Positions 27,396 through 36,576 of a DNA stretch of 64,000 bases are shown piece after piece (the stretch's first letter is position 1; every line of letters begins with the position of its first letter). Source of the stretch: Streptomyces atratus (lineage in GTDB: Bacteria; Actinomycetota; Actinomycetes; Streptomycetales; Streptomycetaceae); assembly GCF_014648655.1 (NCBI RefSeq), contig NZ_BMRN01000011.1:1-64000 (forward strand), in the 5' to 3' direction. A program made the translations under genes and the position numbers. The notes below the pieces were generated by a model. That model was not told where the DNA came from. It made no database searches and saw only the letters and a program-made list of their open reading frames with translations.

Positions 27396-27980
27396 ATGGG
27401 CAGCACACCGCAGCCGCGCCGAGGCAACACGCGCCAGCGCATTCAGGACGTCGCCCTGGAACTCTTCGCCGAACAGGGCTATGAGAAGACCTCGCTGCGC
27501 GAGATCTCCGAGCGGCTGGATGTCACCAAGGCCGCGCTGTATTACCACTTCAAGACCAAGGAAGACATCCTGGTCAGCATCTTCGACGACCTGAACCGGC
27601 CGGTCGAGGAGCTGATCGAGTGGGGCAGGGGCCAGCCCCACAGCCTGGAGACGAAGAAGGAGATCCTGCGCCGCTACAGCGAGGCGCTGACCGCCGCCGC
27701 CCCGCTCTTCCAGTTCATGCAGGAGAACCAGGCGACCGTACGGGAGCTCAGCATCGGGAAGACCATCAAGGACCGCGTCGTCGGCCTGGTCGATCTGATC
27801 AAGGAACCCGATGCTCCGCTGACCGACCAGGTGCGCTGTTTCACCGCGCTCTTCACGATGCACGCGGGCATGTTCGCCTTCAAGGACTTCGAAGGCGACC
27901 CCGAGGAGAAGCGCGAGGCCGTCCTCGAAGTCGCCTTCGATCTGGTCACCCGGGCGCACAACCCGGGGGCCACCGAGTAG
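27396..27980 (+). CDS. TetR-family regulator of the MFS exporter
   Basis: A 194-aa repressor. The N-terminal helix-turn-helix is clear (QDVALELFAEQGYEKTSLREI, then LDVTKAALYYHFKTKEDIL). The C-terminal domain (DRVVGLVDLIKEP, ALFTMHAGMFAFKDFEGD) is expected to bind the exporter substrate. ATG 27396 follows GAGGAG by seven bases. The right operator arm ends 15 bp before the start, which suits autorepression. Confidence 0.94.
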   Translation: MGSTPQPRRGNTRQRIQDVALELFAEQGYEKTSLREISERLDVTKAALYYHFKTKEDILVSIFDDLNRPVEELIEWGRGQPHSLETKKEILRRYSEALTAAAPLFQFMQENQATVRELSIGKTIKDRVVGLVDLIKEPDAPLTDQVRCFTALFTMHAGMFAFKDFEGDPEEKREAVLEVAFDLVTRAHNPGATE

Positions 27981-28011
27981 GCCTGTCCGGCCGTGATCCG
28001 CCGGACAGGCC
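27980..28011. terminator. Terminator between TetR and M23 genes
   Basis: A 12-bp stem (GGCCTGTCCGGC and complement) with an 8-nt loop starts at the last base of the TetR stop codon and separates two convergent genes. Confidence 0.78.
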
Positions 28012-28034
28012 CCGAGGGGTGCGTCACGACCGGG

Positions 28035-28724
28035 TCAGACCATGACGCCTTCCTTGTGCAGGAACGAGACCGGGTTGATCGCGGAACCGTAGTTCGGCGT
28101 GGTCCGGATCTCGAAGTGCACGTGCGGGCCGCTGGAGTTTCCGGTGTTGCCGGAGAGGGCGATCTTCTCGCCCGTCTTCACGGTCTGACCGATGTGCACA
28201 TCGATCCGCGACAGGTGGGCGTACTGCGAGTACACGCCGTTGCCGTGGCTGATCACGATGGCATTGCCGTACGCGGGGCCGTCGCCGCCGCCGTTCGGAC
28301 CGGCCTTCACGACGGTGCCACTGTGCGTGGCCTTCACCTCGGTGCCGATCGGCACGGCGAAGTCCTGGCCGGAGTGCTTGTGGGCCCAGCGGGCGCCGTC
28401 GTTGCCGAAGCTCGCGCTCAGCACGTAGTGGCGCACCGGGGTCTCCCAGGCGGCGGCCTTCTTCGCGGCCGCCTTCTTGACCGCCGCGCGTTCGGCCTTG
28501 GCAGCCTTGGCCGCCTTGCCCTGCACCGCCGCCTGCTTGGCGACCGAGTCGGCCGCGCTGGTATTGATCAGGCTCGCGGCGTCGGGGGCACCCGCCGTGC
28601 CGGCCGCGAACGCAGCACCCACACCGAGAACCATCGACGTCCCCAGGCCGGCTGCCACCACGGCGCCACGGACACGGGACAGGGACGGGCGACGGGAGTG
28701 CTGGAACGAAACGCGATTCGACAT
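28035..28724 (-). CDS. Secreted M23-family metallopeptidase (peptidoglycan endopeptidase)
   Basis: A 229-aa exported cell-wall hydrolase. ATG 28724 gives a basic N-terminus, hydrophobic core (GAVVAAGLGTSMVLGVGAAFA) and cleavage near AFA-AG. A Lys/Ala-rich helical linker (~residues 65-95) precedes the LytM domain with zinc ligands HSGQD and HVHFE (H-x-H). It is expected to cut peptide cross-links of peptidoglycan. The Shine-Dalgarno can pair with a CTCC run in the leader, forming a short hairpin, so translation may be controlled. The upstream leader is long. Confidence 0.93.
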   Translation of the reverse strand: MSNRVSFQHSRRPSLSRVRGAVVAAGLGTSMVLGVGAAFAAGTAGAPDAASLINTSAADSVAKQAAVQGKAAKAAKAERAAVKKAAAKKAAAWETPVRHYVLSASFGNDGARWAHKHSGQDFAVPIGTEVKATHSGTVVKAGPNGGGDGPAYGNAIVISHGNGVYSQYAHLSRIDVHIGQTVKTGEKIALSGNTGNSSGPHVHFEIRTTPNYGSAINPVSFLHKEGVMV

Positions 28725-29100
28725 AAGCGGAGAACCTCCGGAGATGACTGGACCCGACGCTTCCGTCGGGCTGGCCATCCCTTGGTAACCCGCACCCCCA
28801 TAAATGCCCAAACACCCCATCTACGAACAAAAGCCGTAGCGAGAGCCTCGGGAATCCCTTGGTGCGGGCTTCACGCACCCCATTTCCGGACTCATCGAAA
28901 CTCTTGTTTCGGACAGGTTTAACCCCAGCTCCAAACCGCCCTAATCGGACTAAACATAGCGATCCGGGCTTCTCTCTTTCCGCCCCCGAAGCCCCCTCGC
29001 CACACAGGGGCAAAGGTCCCCGCCGCGATCGCGGCACCTGCCCCTATCACCCCTAGTAGGCCCGGAACGGGCTGTGTGCCTTGTCACGGCCGGTGGGGCC
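28725..29100 (-). promoter_or_regulatory. Long structured leader of the M23 gene
   Basis: No gene fits here. On the minus strand the region holds a 7-bp stem with GAAG loop (28753-28770) and a CGGAG-GTT-CTCCG hairpin (28728-28740) that occludes the ribosome-binding site. Other Streptomyces cell-wall hydrolase genes have c-di-AMP (ydaO) riboswitches here, but I do not find the canonical GGGTGAATC or GTCAGCTAAC words, so that identity is unproven. Confidence 0.4.
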
Positions 29101-29196
29101 TGAGGCTGTCCGATTCGGGCCCTTCGGCCTGCAACCTGACTACGCTGATACGGCGACCGGATCAGCGCTCCCGCGGGGACAGGCCATGGCCAGTGA

Positions 29197-29430
29197 CGCC
29201 GCAGGCACAGCGGGGCGGCGCAGCCCGGCCGCCGTCAGCAGCTCGGTGTCCCCCACAGCGCCCAGGCGCTTCCCAACTGCGAGATCACGGTTTCCCCGAC
29301 ATCCAGCGGTACGGCCCCGAGCATGTCCGGCGGTCCGGTCTTCGCCAGGAACGTCCTGCTCGGCATCGCGCGGCAGATCCCCCGGCAGCGCGGCGGCCGG
29401 CGCGTGGAGTGCGTGCCGCTCGCCACTGAC
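29197..29430 (+). pseudogene. Remnant of a trypsin-like peptidase domain
   Basis: Frame 1 reads LGVPHSAQALPNCEIT, then the GFPDIQRYGPEHV motif continues in another frame, as if one G were lost near 29288. Frame 1 resumes as SGGPVFARNVLLGIARQI, which resembles the active-site Ser motif region (GxSGxPVF) of conflict/effector-associated trypsin-fold proteases. The segment between the two motifs is missing and the tail runs into a simple repeat. I infer a decayed gene; the family assignment is from motif memory. Confidence 0.45.
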
Positions 29431-29432
29431 GG

Positions 29433-29548
29433 CGGCACCGCGGGCACCGCGGGCACCGCAGGTACCGCGCAGGCACCGCGGGCACCGCGCAGGCACCGCA
29501 GGCACCGCAGGCACCGCGGCACGACGGCACGACGGCACGACGGCACGG
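29433..29548. repeat. Direct repeats GGCACCGC(A/G) and GGCACGAC
   Basis: About nine copies of a 9-11 bp GGCACCGC-type unit are followed by four copies of a GGCACGAC unit. The tract follows the protease remnant and ends next to the clpC terminator. It does not look coding in either strand. Confidence 0.8.
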
Positions 29549-29551
29549 CAA

Positions 29552-29596
29552 AAGGGGCTGCCCCGGACCGTTCTCACGGTTCCGGGGCAGCCCCTT
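29552..29596 (-). terminator. clpC terminator
   Basis: A 16-bp perfect outer stem (AAGGGGCTGCCCCGGA and complement) extended by an inner bulged stem lies 28 bp past the clpC stop. On the minus strand it ends with a short T run. Confidence 0.88.
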
Positions 29597-29623
29597 CAGG
29601 TGCTCAGGCGCTCGGGGGCGTCC

Positions 29624-32152
<2,529 letters not shown>

Positions 32153-32579
32153 CGTTAATCGCTCCTCAGAGCGGTCAGGCAGTAAGGGGTCGGTCCCCTC
32201 CCTGTCCTTCCGCAGCTTAGTCCCGCAAGCGGGGACCGCTCATTCCAACTGCCGACACCGTCCTTGGCCTCCTGCCCCGAACGCCGACATCTGCTCCAAC
32301 CCGATGGTGCGAGACGATGTTCCCGCAGGCCAGGCAGATACCCCTTTCGCCAGTACGCCGATGGCGAACGTGAGATGCCCGAGCCTGCGTGTCGCCCCTC
32401 CCCACTAGGGATGTCTTACCCGCAATTACAGACAGTCCATGCGGCGCACGCCGGTTCCCTCCGCTACGGGCGAACATCTTCGCGCTCTCGAATACGTCTC
32501 TACGCCCCCATCTCGGACACACTGAGCACCCGGCCGCAGACTCTGCGTAACTCCTGGGGTGCTCGGCCGTTCTCCTGAC
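32153..32579. other. Divergent intergenic region between clpC and the BN159_2729-family gene
   Basis: A 427-bp stretch with no supported gene. It must hold the clpC promoter and the promoter of the gene at 32580. Features seen are the CGCTC-CTCA-GAGCG hairpin over the clpC ribosome-binding site and an imperfect palindrome GTCCCGCAAGCGGGGAC at 32220-32236. ClgR or other Clp regulators could bind here, but I cannot assign a box with confidence. Confidence 0.45.
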
Positions 32580-33188
32580 ATGGCCATCACCGTCCCATCC
32601 ACCCTGCAATCGCTCGCCGACGAGCAGGAGGGCCACGCCGAGTGCGCACGGTGGGCGCAGTGGTACGAGCGCGAGCTCGGCTGGGCAACGGAGGGCACCA
32701 CACCGGTGCGGTTGCTGACCGGGCTGCGGTTCGACGTCCTGGAGGTGCCTGCGGCCGCCGGCCATGCGGCGCTGCGGCGGGTGGGCCGCACCGGACCTGT
32801 GTCACTGACGGGATCGCGGATGAGCCTGCTGGTGACAGCGGGAAGCGCCGACGAGCTGCCCGGGCTGCTCGACTGGCTGGAGTGGGGCGGGGTCGCCCTC
32901 TCGCTGACTGCCATCGGTACGGGCGGTCGGATCACCGCGCCGGAGCCGCCCGGTCGGGTGGCGGGCCGGTCGGGGGCCGCCGTATGGCTGCGGCCCCCCG
33001 GGCTGCGGCACGAGGGAGAGCCGGAGCTCCCGGCCCTGGCCGGCCTCGGGAGCAGGGGTGGGGATGCTCCCGATCTCGTACGGCTCGTGGACGCGGTGGC
33101 GACGGAATGCCACCGGGTCCGGTTGATGCGCGCCCGAACGGGGCGGTCGACCGATGAGTCGACAGCTCAGCCGTTGGCCTTCTCGTAA
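32580..33188 (+). CDS. BN159_2729-family protein (prim-pol-like N-terminus)
   Basis: A 202-aa soluble protein found, as I recall, beside lsr2 and clpC in streptomycetes. The segment CARWAQWYERELGWATEGTTPV resembles the N-terminus of bifunctional DNA primase/polymerase proteins, but the catalytic acidic residues of that family are not evident, so enzymatic activity is doubtful. Strand-rich motifs include LRFDVLEVPAAAG and WGGVALSLTAIGTGGRI. Its 3' end overlaps the convergent lsr2 gene by 22 nt. Function unknown. Confidence 0.8.
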   Translation: MAITVPSTLQSLADEQEGHAECARWAQWYERELGWATEGTTPVRLLTGLRFDVLEVPAAAGHAALRRVGRTGPVSLTGSRMSLLVTAGSADELPGLLDWLEWGGVALSLTAIGTGGRITAPEPPGRVAGRSGAAVWLRPPGLRHEGEPELPALAGLGSRGGDAPDLVRLVDAVATECHRVRLMRARTGRSTDESTAQPLAFS

Positions 33189-33502
33189 GCCTCACGGATC
33201 TCCGCGGGAACACGGCCGCGGTCATTCACATTGTGGCCGTTCTCGCGCGCCCACTTACGGATCTCCGCGGTGTCCTTGTTGCCACCCGTAACGGCACGGC
33301 CCTTGCCACGGCCGGCCGCTGCACGGCCACCCGTACGCCGGCCACCCTTGGTGTACGGCTCAAGAAGACCACGGAGCTTGTCCGCGTTGCTCGTGGTGAG
33401 GTCAATCTCGTACGTCTTGCCATCCAGAGCGAACGTCACCGTCTCGTCCGCCTCGCCACCGTCGAGGTCATCGACAAGAAGGACCTGAACCTTCTGTGCC
33501 AC
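33167..33502 (-). CDS. lsr2: Nucleoid-associated protein Lsr2
   Basis: A 111-aa xenogeneic silencer that binds A/T-rich DNA and bridges it. The N-terminal dimerisation domain (QKVQVLLVDDLDGGEADETVTF), a Gly/Arg-rich linker (~62-80) and the C-terminal AT-hook-like DNA-binding motif with RGR (NDRGRVPAEIREAY) are complete. GTG 33502 is preceded by GAAAGG at seven bases; the ATG at 33517 would add five residues unlike the family. It overlaps the convergent upstream gene by 22 nt. Its own promoter region is visibly A/T-rich. Confidence 0.96.
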   Translation of the reverse strand: MAQKVQVLLVDDLDGGEADETVTFALDGKTYEIDLTTSNADKLRGLLEPYTKGGRRTGGRAAAGRGKGRAVTGGNKDTAEIRKWARENGHNVNDRGRVPAEIREAYEKANG

Positions 33503-33646
33503 CGGATTTCCTTTCATCGAAAATGTAGTACGCGGAAAGGAAACCGCTTTTCCCCGAAAAACACAAACCCCCGGCAGAGGTTCAGGATCCCGAGAAGACG
33601 GGAAACATGCGCGATTCGGACATAGGGCTACGGCTTCTTGTGGCGG

Positions 33647-34204
33647 TCACAGGTGCAGAAGCATCCGACTGTTACCCAAAGTGTTCGGCTTCACCCGTTC
33701 GAGACCCAGGAACTCTGCTACACCCTCGTCATAGGAACGCAGTAGCTCGCTGTAGACATCTCCGTCGACCGGCGCCTCTCCGATCTCCACGAAGCCGTGC
33801 TTCGCGAAGAAGTCGACTTCGAAGGTGAGACAGAAAACCCGCCGCACGCCCAGCCAACGGGCGGTCTGCAACAACTTGTCCAGTACTTGATGCCCGACTC
33901 CGGCACCCCTGATGCTGTGATCGACCGCGAGAGTGCGCACTTCGGCGAGGTCTTCCCACATCACATGCAGTGCACCGCAGCCGATGACCCGGGCGTCCTC
34001 GTCGCGTTCTGCGATCCAGAACTCCTGGATGTCCTCGTAAAGCGTCACCGTTGCTTTGTCGAGCAGGATGCCTTCGCGTACGTACCCGTCGAGGAGACGG
34101 CGGACCGATGCCACATCGCTGGTCCTGGCACGGCGGACTGTGATGGCCACGTTTATAACCGACGGTTCGGTACGGAAATCGGTATGCGGAAGCTCTGAGG
34201 ACAT
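33647..34204 (-). CDS. GNAT amino-acid N-acetyltransferase (ArgA-like)
   Basis: A 185-aa acetyltransferase. The fold is seen in VRRARTSDVASVRRLLDG, VIGCGALHVMWEDLAEVRTLAV, the acetyl-CoA loop RGAGVGHQVLDKLL (Q/R-x-x-G-x-G/A) and VFCLTFEVDFFAKHGF. It resembles the stand-alone N-acetylglutamate synthase of actinobacteria, so it may start arginine synthesis. The N-terminal ~22 residues before the domain are not conserved-looking and a later start is possible. The BlaI-type gene lies 9 bp upstream on the same strand. Confidence 0.88.
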   Translation of the reverse strand: MSSELPHTDFRTEPSVINVAITVRRARTSDVASVRRLLDGYVREGILLDKATVTLYEDIQEFWIAERDEDARVIGCGALHVMWEDLAEVRTLAVDHSIRGAGVGHQVLDKLLQTARWLGVRRVFCLTFEVDFFAKHGFVEIGEAPVDGDVYSELLRSYDEGVAEFLGLERVKPNTLGNSRMLLHL

Positions 34205-34213
34205 ACCCAGACG

Positions 34214-34714
34214 CTATCGCCCGGTCTCCGGGCCCGCGTCATCGGCCGGATCTTCGGCCGCTTCTCCGGCCGGTTCATCAGCCGGTTCATCGACCCCTTC
34301 ATGGGTCGCTTCATCCGCCGCTTCGCCGGACGGCAACTCGGAGGCCCCGTTCAGGTTGGGCAGAACGATCCGCATGGCGTCCTTGAGGGCCTCGCGCTGC
34401 TCGGCGGACATCATGCCGAAGAAGGCGACAAGAGCGGCGGCCGGGTTGTCGCTGTGCGACCAGGCTTCGTTCATCAGTGCGGCCGAGTAGGCGGCGCGGG
34501 TGGAGACCGCCGTATATCGATATGCTCGGCCGTCGACTTCCCTGCGCACCCAGCCCTTCTGATGGAGATTGTCCATTACCGTCATGACGGTGGTGTAGGC
34601 GATGGAGCGTTCCTGCTGAAGGTCCTCAAGGACTTCCCGCACGGTGACCGGACGGTTCCATTGCCAGACCCGCGTCATCACGGCGTCTTCCAGATCTCCC
34701 AATTGACGGGGCAC
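34214..34714 (-). CDS. BlaI/MecI/CopY-family transcriptional repressor
   Basis: A 166-aa winged-helix repressor. Residues ~1-80 show the family domain (GDLEDAVMTRVW, VREVLEDLQQERSIAYTTVMTVMDNLHQKGWV). The C-terminal part (WSHSDNPAAALVAFFGMMS) supports dimerisation and is followed by an acidic Asp/Glu/Ala-rich tail of ~45 residues. It starts with GTG at 34714, directly beside a palindrome that may be its own operator. No BlaR/MecR-type sensor protease is adjacent in this window. It could be co-transcribed with the GNAT gene. Confidence 0.93.
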   Translation of the reverse strand: MPRQLGDLEDAVMTRVWQWNRPVTVREVLEDLQQERSIAYTTVMTVMDNLHQKGWVRREVDGRAYRYTAVSTRAAYSAALMNEAWSHSDNPAAALVAFFGMMSAEQREALKDAMRIVLPNLNGASELPSGEAADEATHEGVDEPADEPAGEAAEDPADDAGPETGR

Positions 34715-34731
34715 AATGTCACTTTAGTGCC
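34710..34731. promoter_or_regulatory. Nested inverted repeats at the BlaI-type gene start
   Basis: GGCAC (34710-34714) pairs with GTGCC (34727-34731), and an inner near-palindrome CACTTTAGTG lies at 34720-34729. The site covers the GTG start and the bases just before it, so binding would block initiation. Autorepression is inferred. Confidence 0.45.
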
Positions 34732-34765
34732 AGATGCCGGGAATGCTCGGCTATTTACGCAGCAA

Positions 34766-34800
34766 AAGGGCGCACGGCTCTTGACAAGTCGTGCGCCCTT
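34766..34800 (-). terminator. Terminator of the 58-aa membrane protein gene
   Basis: Perfect 11-bp arms AAGGGCGCACG (34766-34776) and complement (34790-34800) lie 24 bp past the stop at 34825. On the minus strand a TTTT run follows. Confidence 0.82.
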
Positions 34801-34824
34801 CGCGTGCGGCGAGGTCCGGGGAAG

Positions 34825-35001
34825 TCAGACACCCTCGCGCGGCGCCTGCTGGACCGACTCGGCGCGGCCGATCGCCATATCCACGGCCGCGTCCTCCTTG
34901 GCCTTGTTGGGACCGCCCTGACTCTTGACGATCGTCACGACGAGGCCGATGAAGAAGGCGGCCATCACCACGGGGGGAACGAGCGCGGATACGTAGTCCA
35001 T
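34825..35001 (-). CDS. 58-aa single-span membrane protein
   Basis: A short gene with ATG 35001 and TGA at 34825. The product begins MDYVSALVPPVVMAAFFIGL and continues with VVTIVKSQG, giving one membrane segment (~residues 6-26). A cytoplasmic, charged tail (NKAKEDAAVDMAIGRAESVQ) follows. Good codon usage and its own terminator support it. Function is unknown. Confidence 0.8.
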   Translation of the reverse strand: MDYVSALVPPVVMAAFFIGLVVTIVKSQGGPNKAKEDAAVDMAIGRAESVQQAPREGV

Positions 35002-35061
35002 GGCGTCCAGAGTAGCGAGGCCGGTACCGGCTTCCGCGCGCCCCCTCCGCGTGCGGCGGGG

Positions 35062-35670
35062 CTATCCCGCGGCCCGCTGCTGCGGTGGCGGGACCGGGCG
35101 GCGGGGCGGGAAGACCTCCGAGGGCTTCGGCGCCGGGCGCTCGGGCGGCGGGGCCGGCCGGGGCGGGGCCGCCGGGGTCTTCGGCCGTTCGGGTTCGGCG
35201 TCGGCGGCCCGGCCGCCGGGCAGGGCGAGGAGTCGACTGCGGGGTGCGGGGGCCGCCGGCGGCGCGGAGCGTCCGGCGAGGCGGGCCCGCACCGACCGCT
35301 CCGCGAGGGCCTGACAGCGCTCCAGGAGCGCCGCGGCCACCGGTCTGTGGCGCAGGGCGCGCAGCGCGGCGAGGTCATCGGGACGAGGGTCGTATCCGCC
35401 CGCCAGGGCGTCCTGGAGAAGCTCCAGATAGCCGCTGACGGAGCCGGGGAGGGCGTTGCGGTAGCGGACGAGGTCGGCGAGCAGGAACGTGCGCAGCCGT
35501 CCCGCCTCGCCGACCGCCTCGTCCACGGCACCTGCCAGCCGCAGGCAGTCCTGGACGTCCTCGTCGGGCAGGGGCGTGGGGTGAAGGGCGATGGAGAGGG
35601 CGCGTCGGAGCACACGCAGCTCGTCCGCGCTGAACGCCATACCGCCGCGTGATCCGTAAGGCGTGGGCAT
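35062..35670 (-). CDS. Hypothetical protein, helical N-terminus and Pro-rich tail
   Basis: A 202-aa protein. Residues ~11-130 are predicted helical (ADELRVLRRALSIALH, FLLADLVRYRNALPG, LALRALRHRPVAAALLERC-like helices). The last ~65 residues are rich in Pro, Ala and Arg (PPRPAPPPERPAPKP). No domain is recognised and no signal peptide is visible. The start may be 35670 or the internal ATG at 35640 (MAFSADELRV), which begins closer to the ordered part. It lies 108 bp from coaX on the same strand. Confidence 0.72.
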   Translation of the reverse strand: MPTPYGSRGGMAFSADELRVLRRALSIALHPTPLPDEDVQDCLRLAGAVDEAVGEAGRLRTFLLADLVRYRNALPGSVSGYLELLQDALAGGYDPRPDDLAALRALRHRPVAAALLERCQALAERSVRARLAGRSAPPAAPAPRSRLLALPGGRAADAEPERPKTPAAPPRPAPPPERPAPKPSEVFPPRRPVPPPQQRAAG

Positions 35671-35778
35671 GACGCGACAATACGTGCTAAATGGACAAAA
35701 TCGGCTTAACTGGCCGTGGGCGGCGCGGCGGCGGCCCCCGTTCCGCCGAACCGTTCCCGCAGGTACGCCCCGTATCCG

Positions 35779-36576
35779 CTACATCCGGGACACATTCCGC
35801 TCGTACACCAGACGCAGACCGATGAGGGTGAGCCAGGGCTCGTGCTCGTCGATGACGGAGGACTCGCCCAACACCATCGGCGCAAGGCCGCCCGTCGCGA
35901 TGACGGTGACGTCGTCGGGGTCGGCGGCCAGCTCCTTCTTCATCCGTGCGACGACACCGTCGACCTGGCCCGCGAAGCCGTAGATGATGCCCGACTGCAT
36001 CGCCTCGACCGTGTTCTTGCCGATCACGCTGCGCGGCCGGGCCAGCTCGATCTTGCGGAGCTGGGCGCCCTTGACGCCCAGTGCCTCGACCGAGATCTCG
36101 ATGCCGGGGGCGATGACACCGCCGGTGTACTCGCCGCGGGCGGAGACCGCGTCGAAGGTGGTGGCCGTGCCGAAGTCGACGACGATCGCCGGACCGCCGT
36201 ACAGGTCGACGGCGGCAACCGCGTTGATGATGCGGTCCGCGCCGACCTCCTTCGGGTTGTCCATCAGGATCGGCACCCCGGTCTTGATGCCCGGCTCGAC
36301 GAGGACCGCAGGGACGTCGCCGTAGTAGCGGCGGGTCACCTCGCGCAGCTCGTGCAGGACGGCCGGGACCGTGGAGCAGATCGCGATGCCCTCGATGCCG
36401 TCGCCCAGCTCCTCGCCGAGCAGCGGGTGCATGCCCATCAGGCCCTGGAGCAGCACCGCGAGCTCGTCCGCGGTGCGGCGGGCGTCGGTGGAGATCCGCC
36501 AGTGCTCGACGATCTCCTCACCGTCGAACAGGCCGAGGACGGTGTGGGTGTTGCCGACGTCGATGGTGAGCAGCAT
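35779..36576 (-). CDS. coaX: Type III pantothenate kinase
   Basis: A 265-aa enzyme phosphorylating pantothenate, the first committed step of CoA synthesis. The phosphate loop TIDVGNTHTVLGLFDGE, the Asp-containing VVDFGTATTFDAV and the family motif GGVIAPGIEIS are present. It is the last gene of the cofactor operon. Its ATG overlaps the nadC stop by one base (TGATG), so its translation is coupled. Confidence 0.97.
   Translation of the reverse strand: MLLTIDVGNTHTVLGLFDGEEIVEHWRISTDARRTADELAVLLQGLMGMHPLLGEELGDGIEGIAICSTVPAVLHELREVTRRYYGDVPAVLVEPGIKTGVPILMDNPKEVGADRIINAVAAVDLYGGPAIVVDFGTATTFDAVSARGEYTGGVIAPGIEISVEALGVKGAQLRKIELARPRSVIGKNTVEAMQSGIIYGFAGQVDGVVARMKKELAADPDDVTVIATGGLAPMVLGESSVIDEHEPWLTLIGLRLVYERNVSRM

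Noticed and set aside
28725..29100. Calling a ydaO/c-di-AMP riboswitch as a feature
   Set aside because: The expected conserved words of that class are not found by eye; only hairpins and a blocked ribosome-binding site are supported.
29433..29548. CRISPR array
   Set aside because: Units are 8-11 bp, directly adjacent, with no unique spacers and no cas genes in the window.
32153..32400. ClgR or HspR/HAIR operator upstream of clpC
   Set aside because: No stretch matches the motifs I remember closely enough to claim a site.
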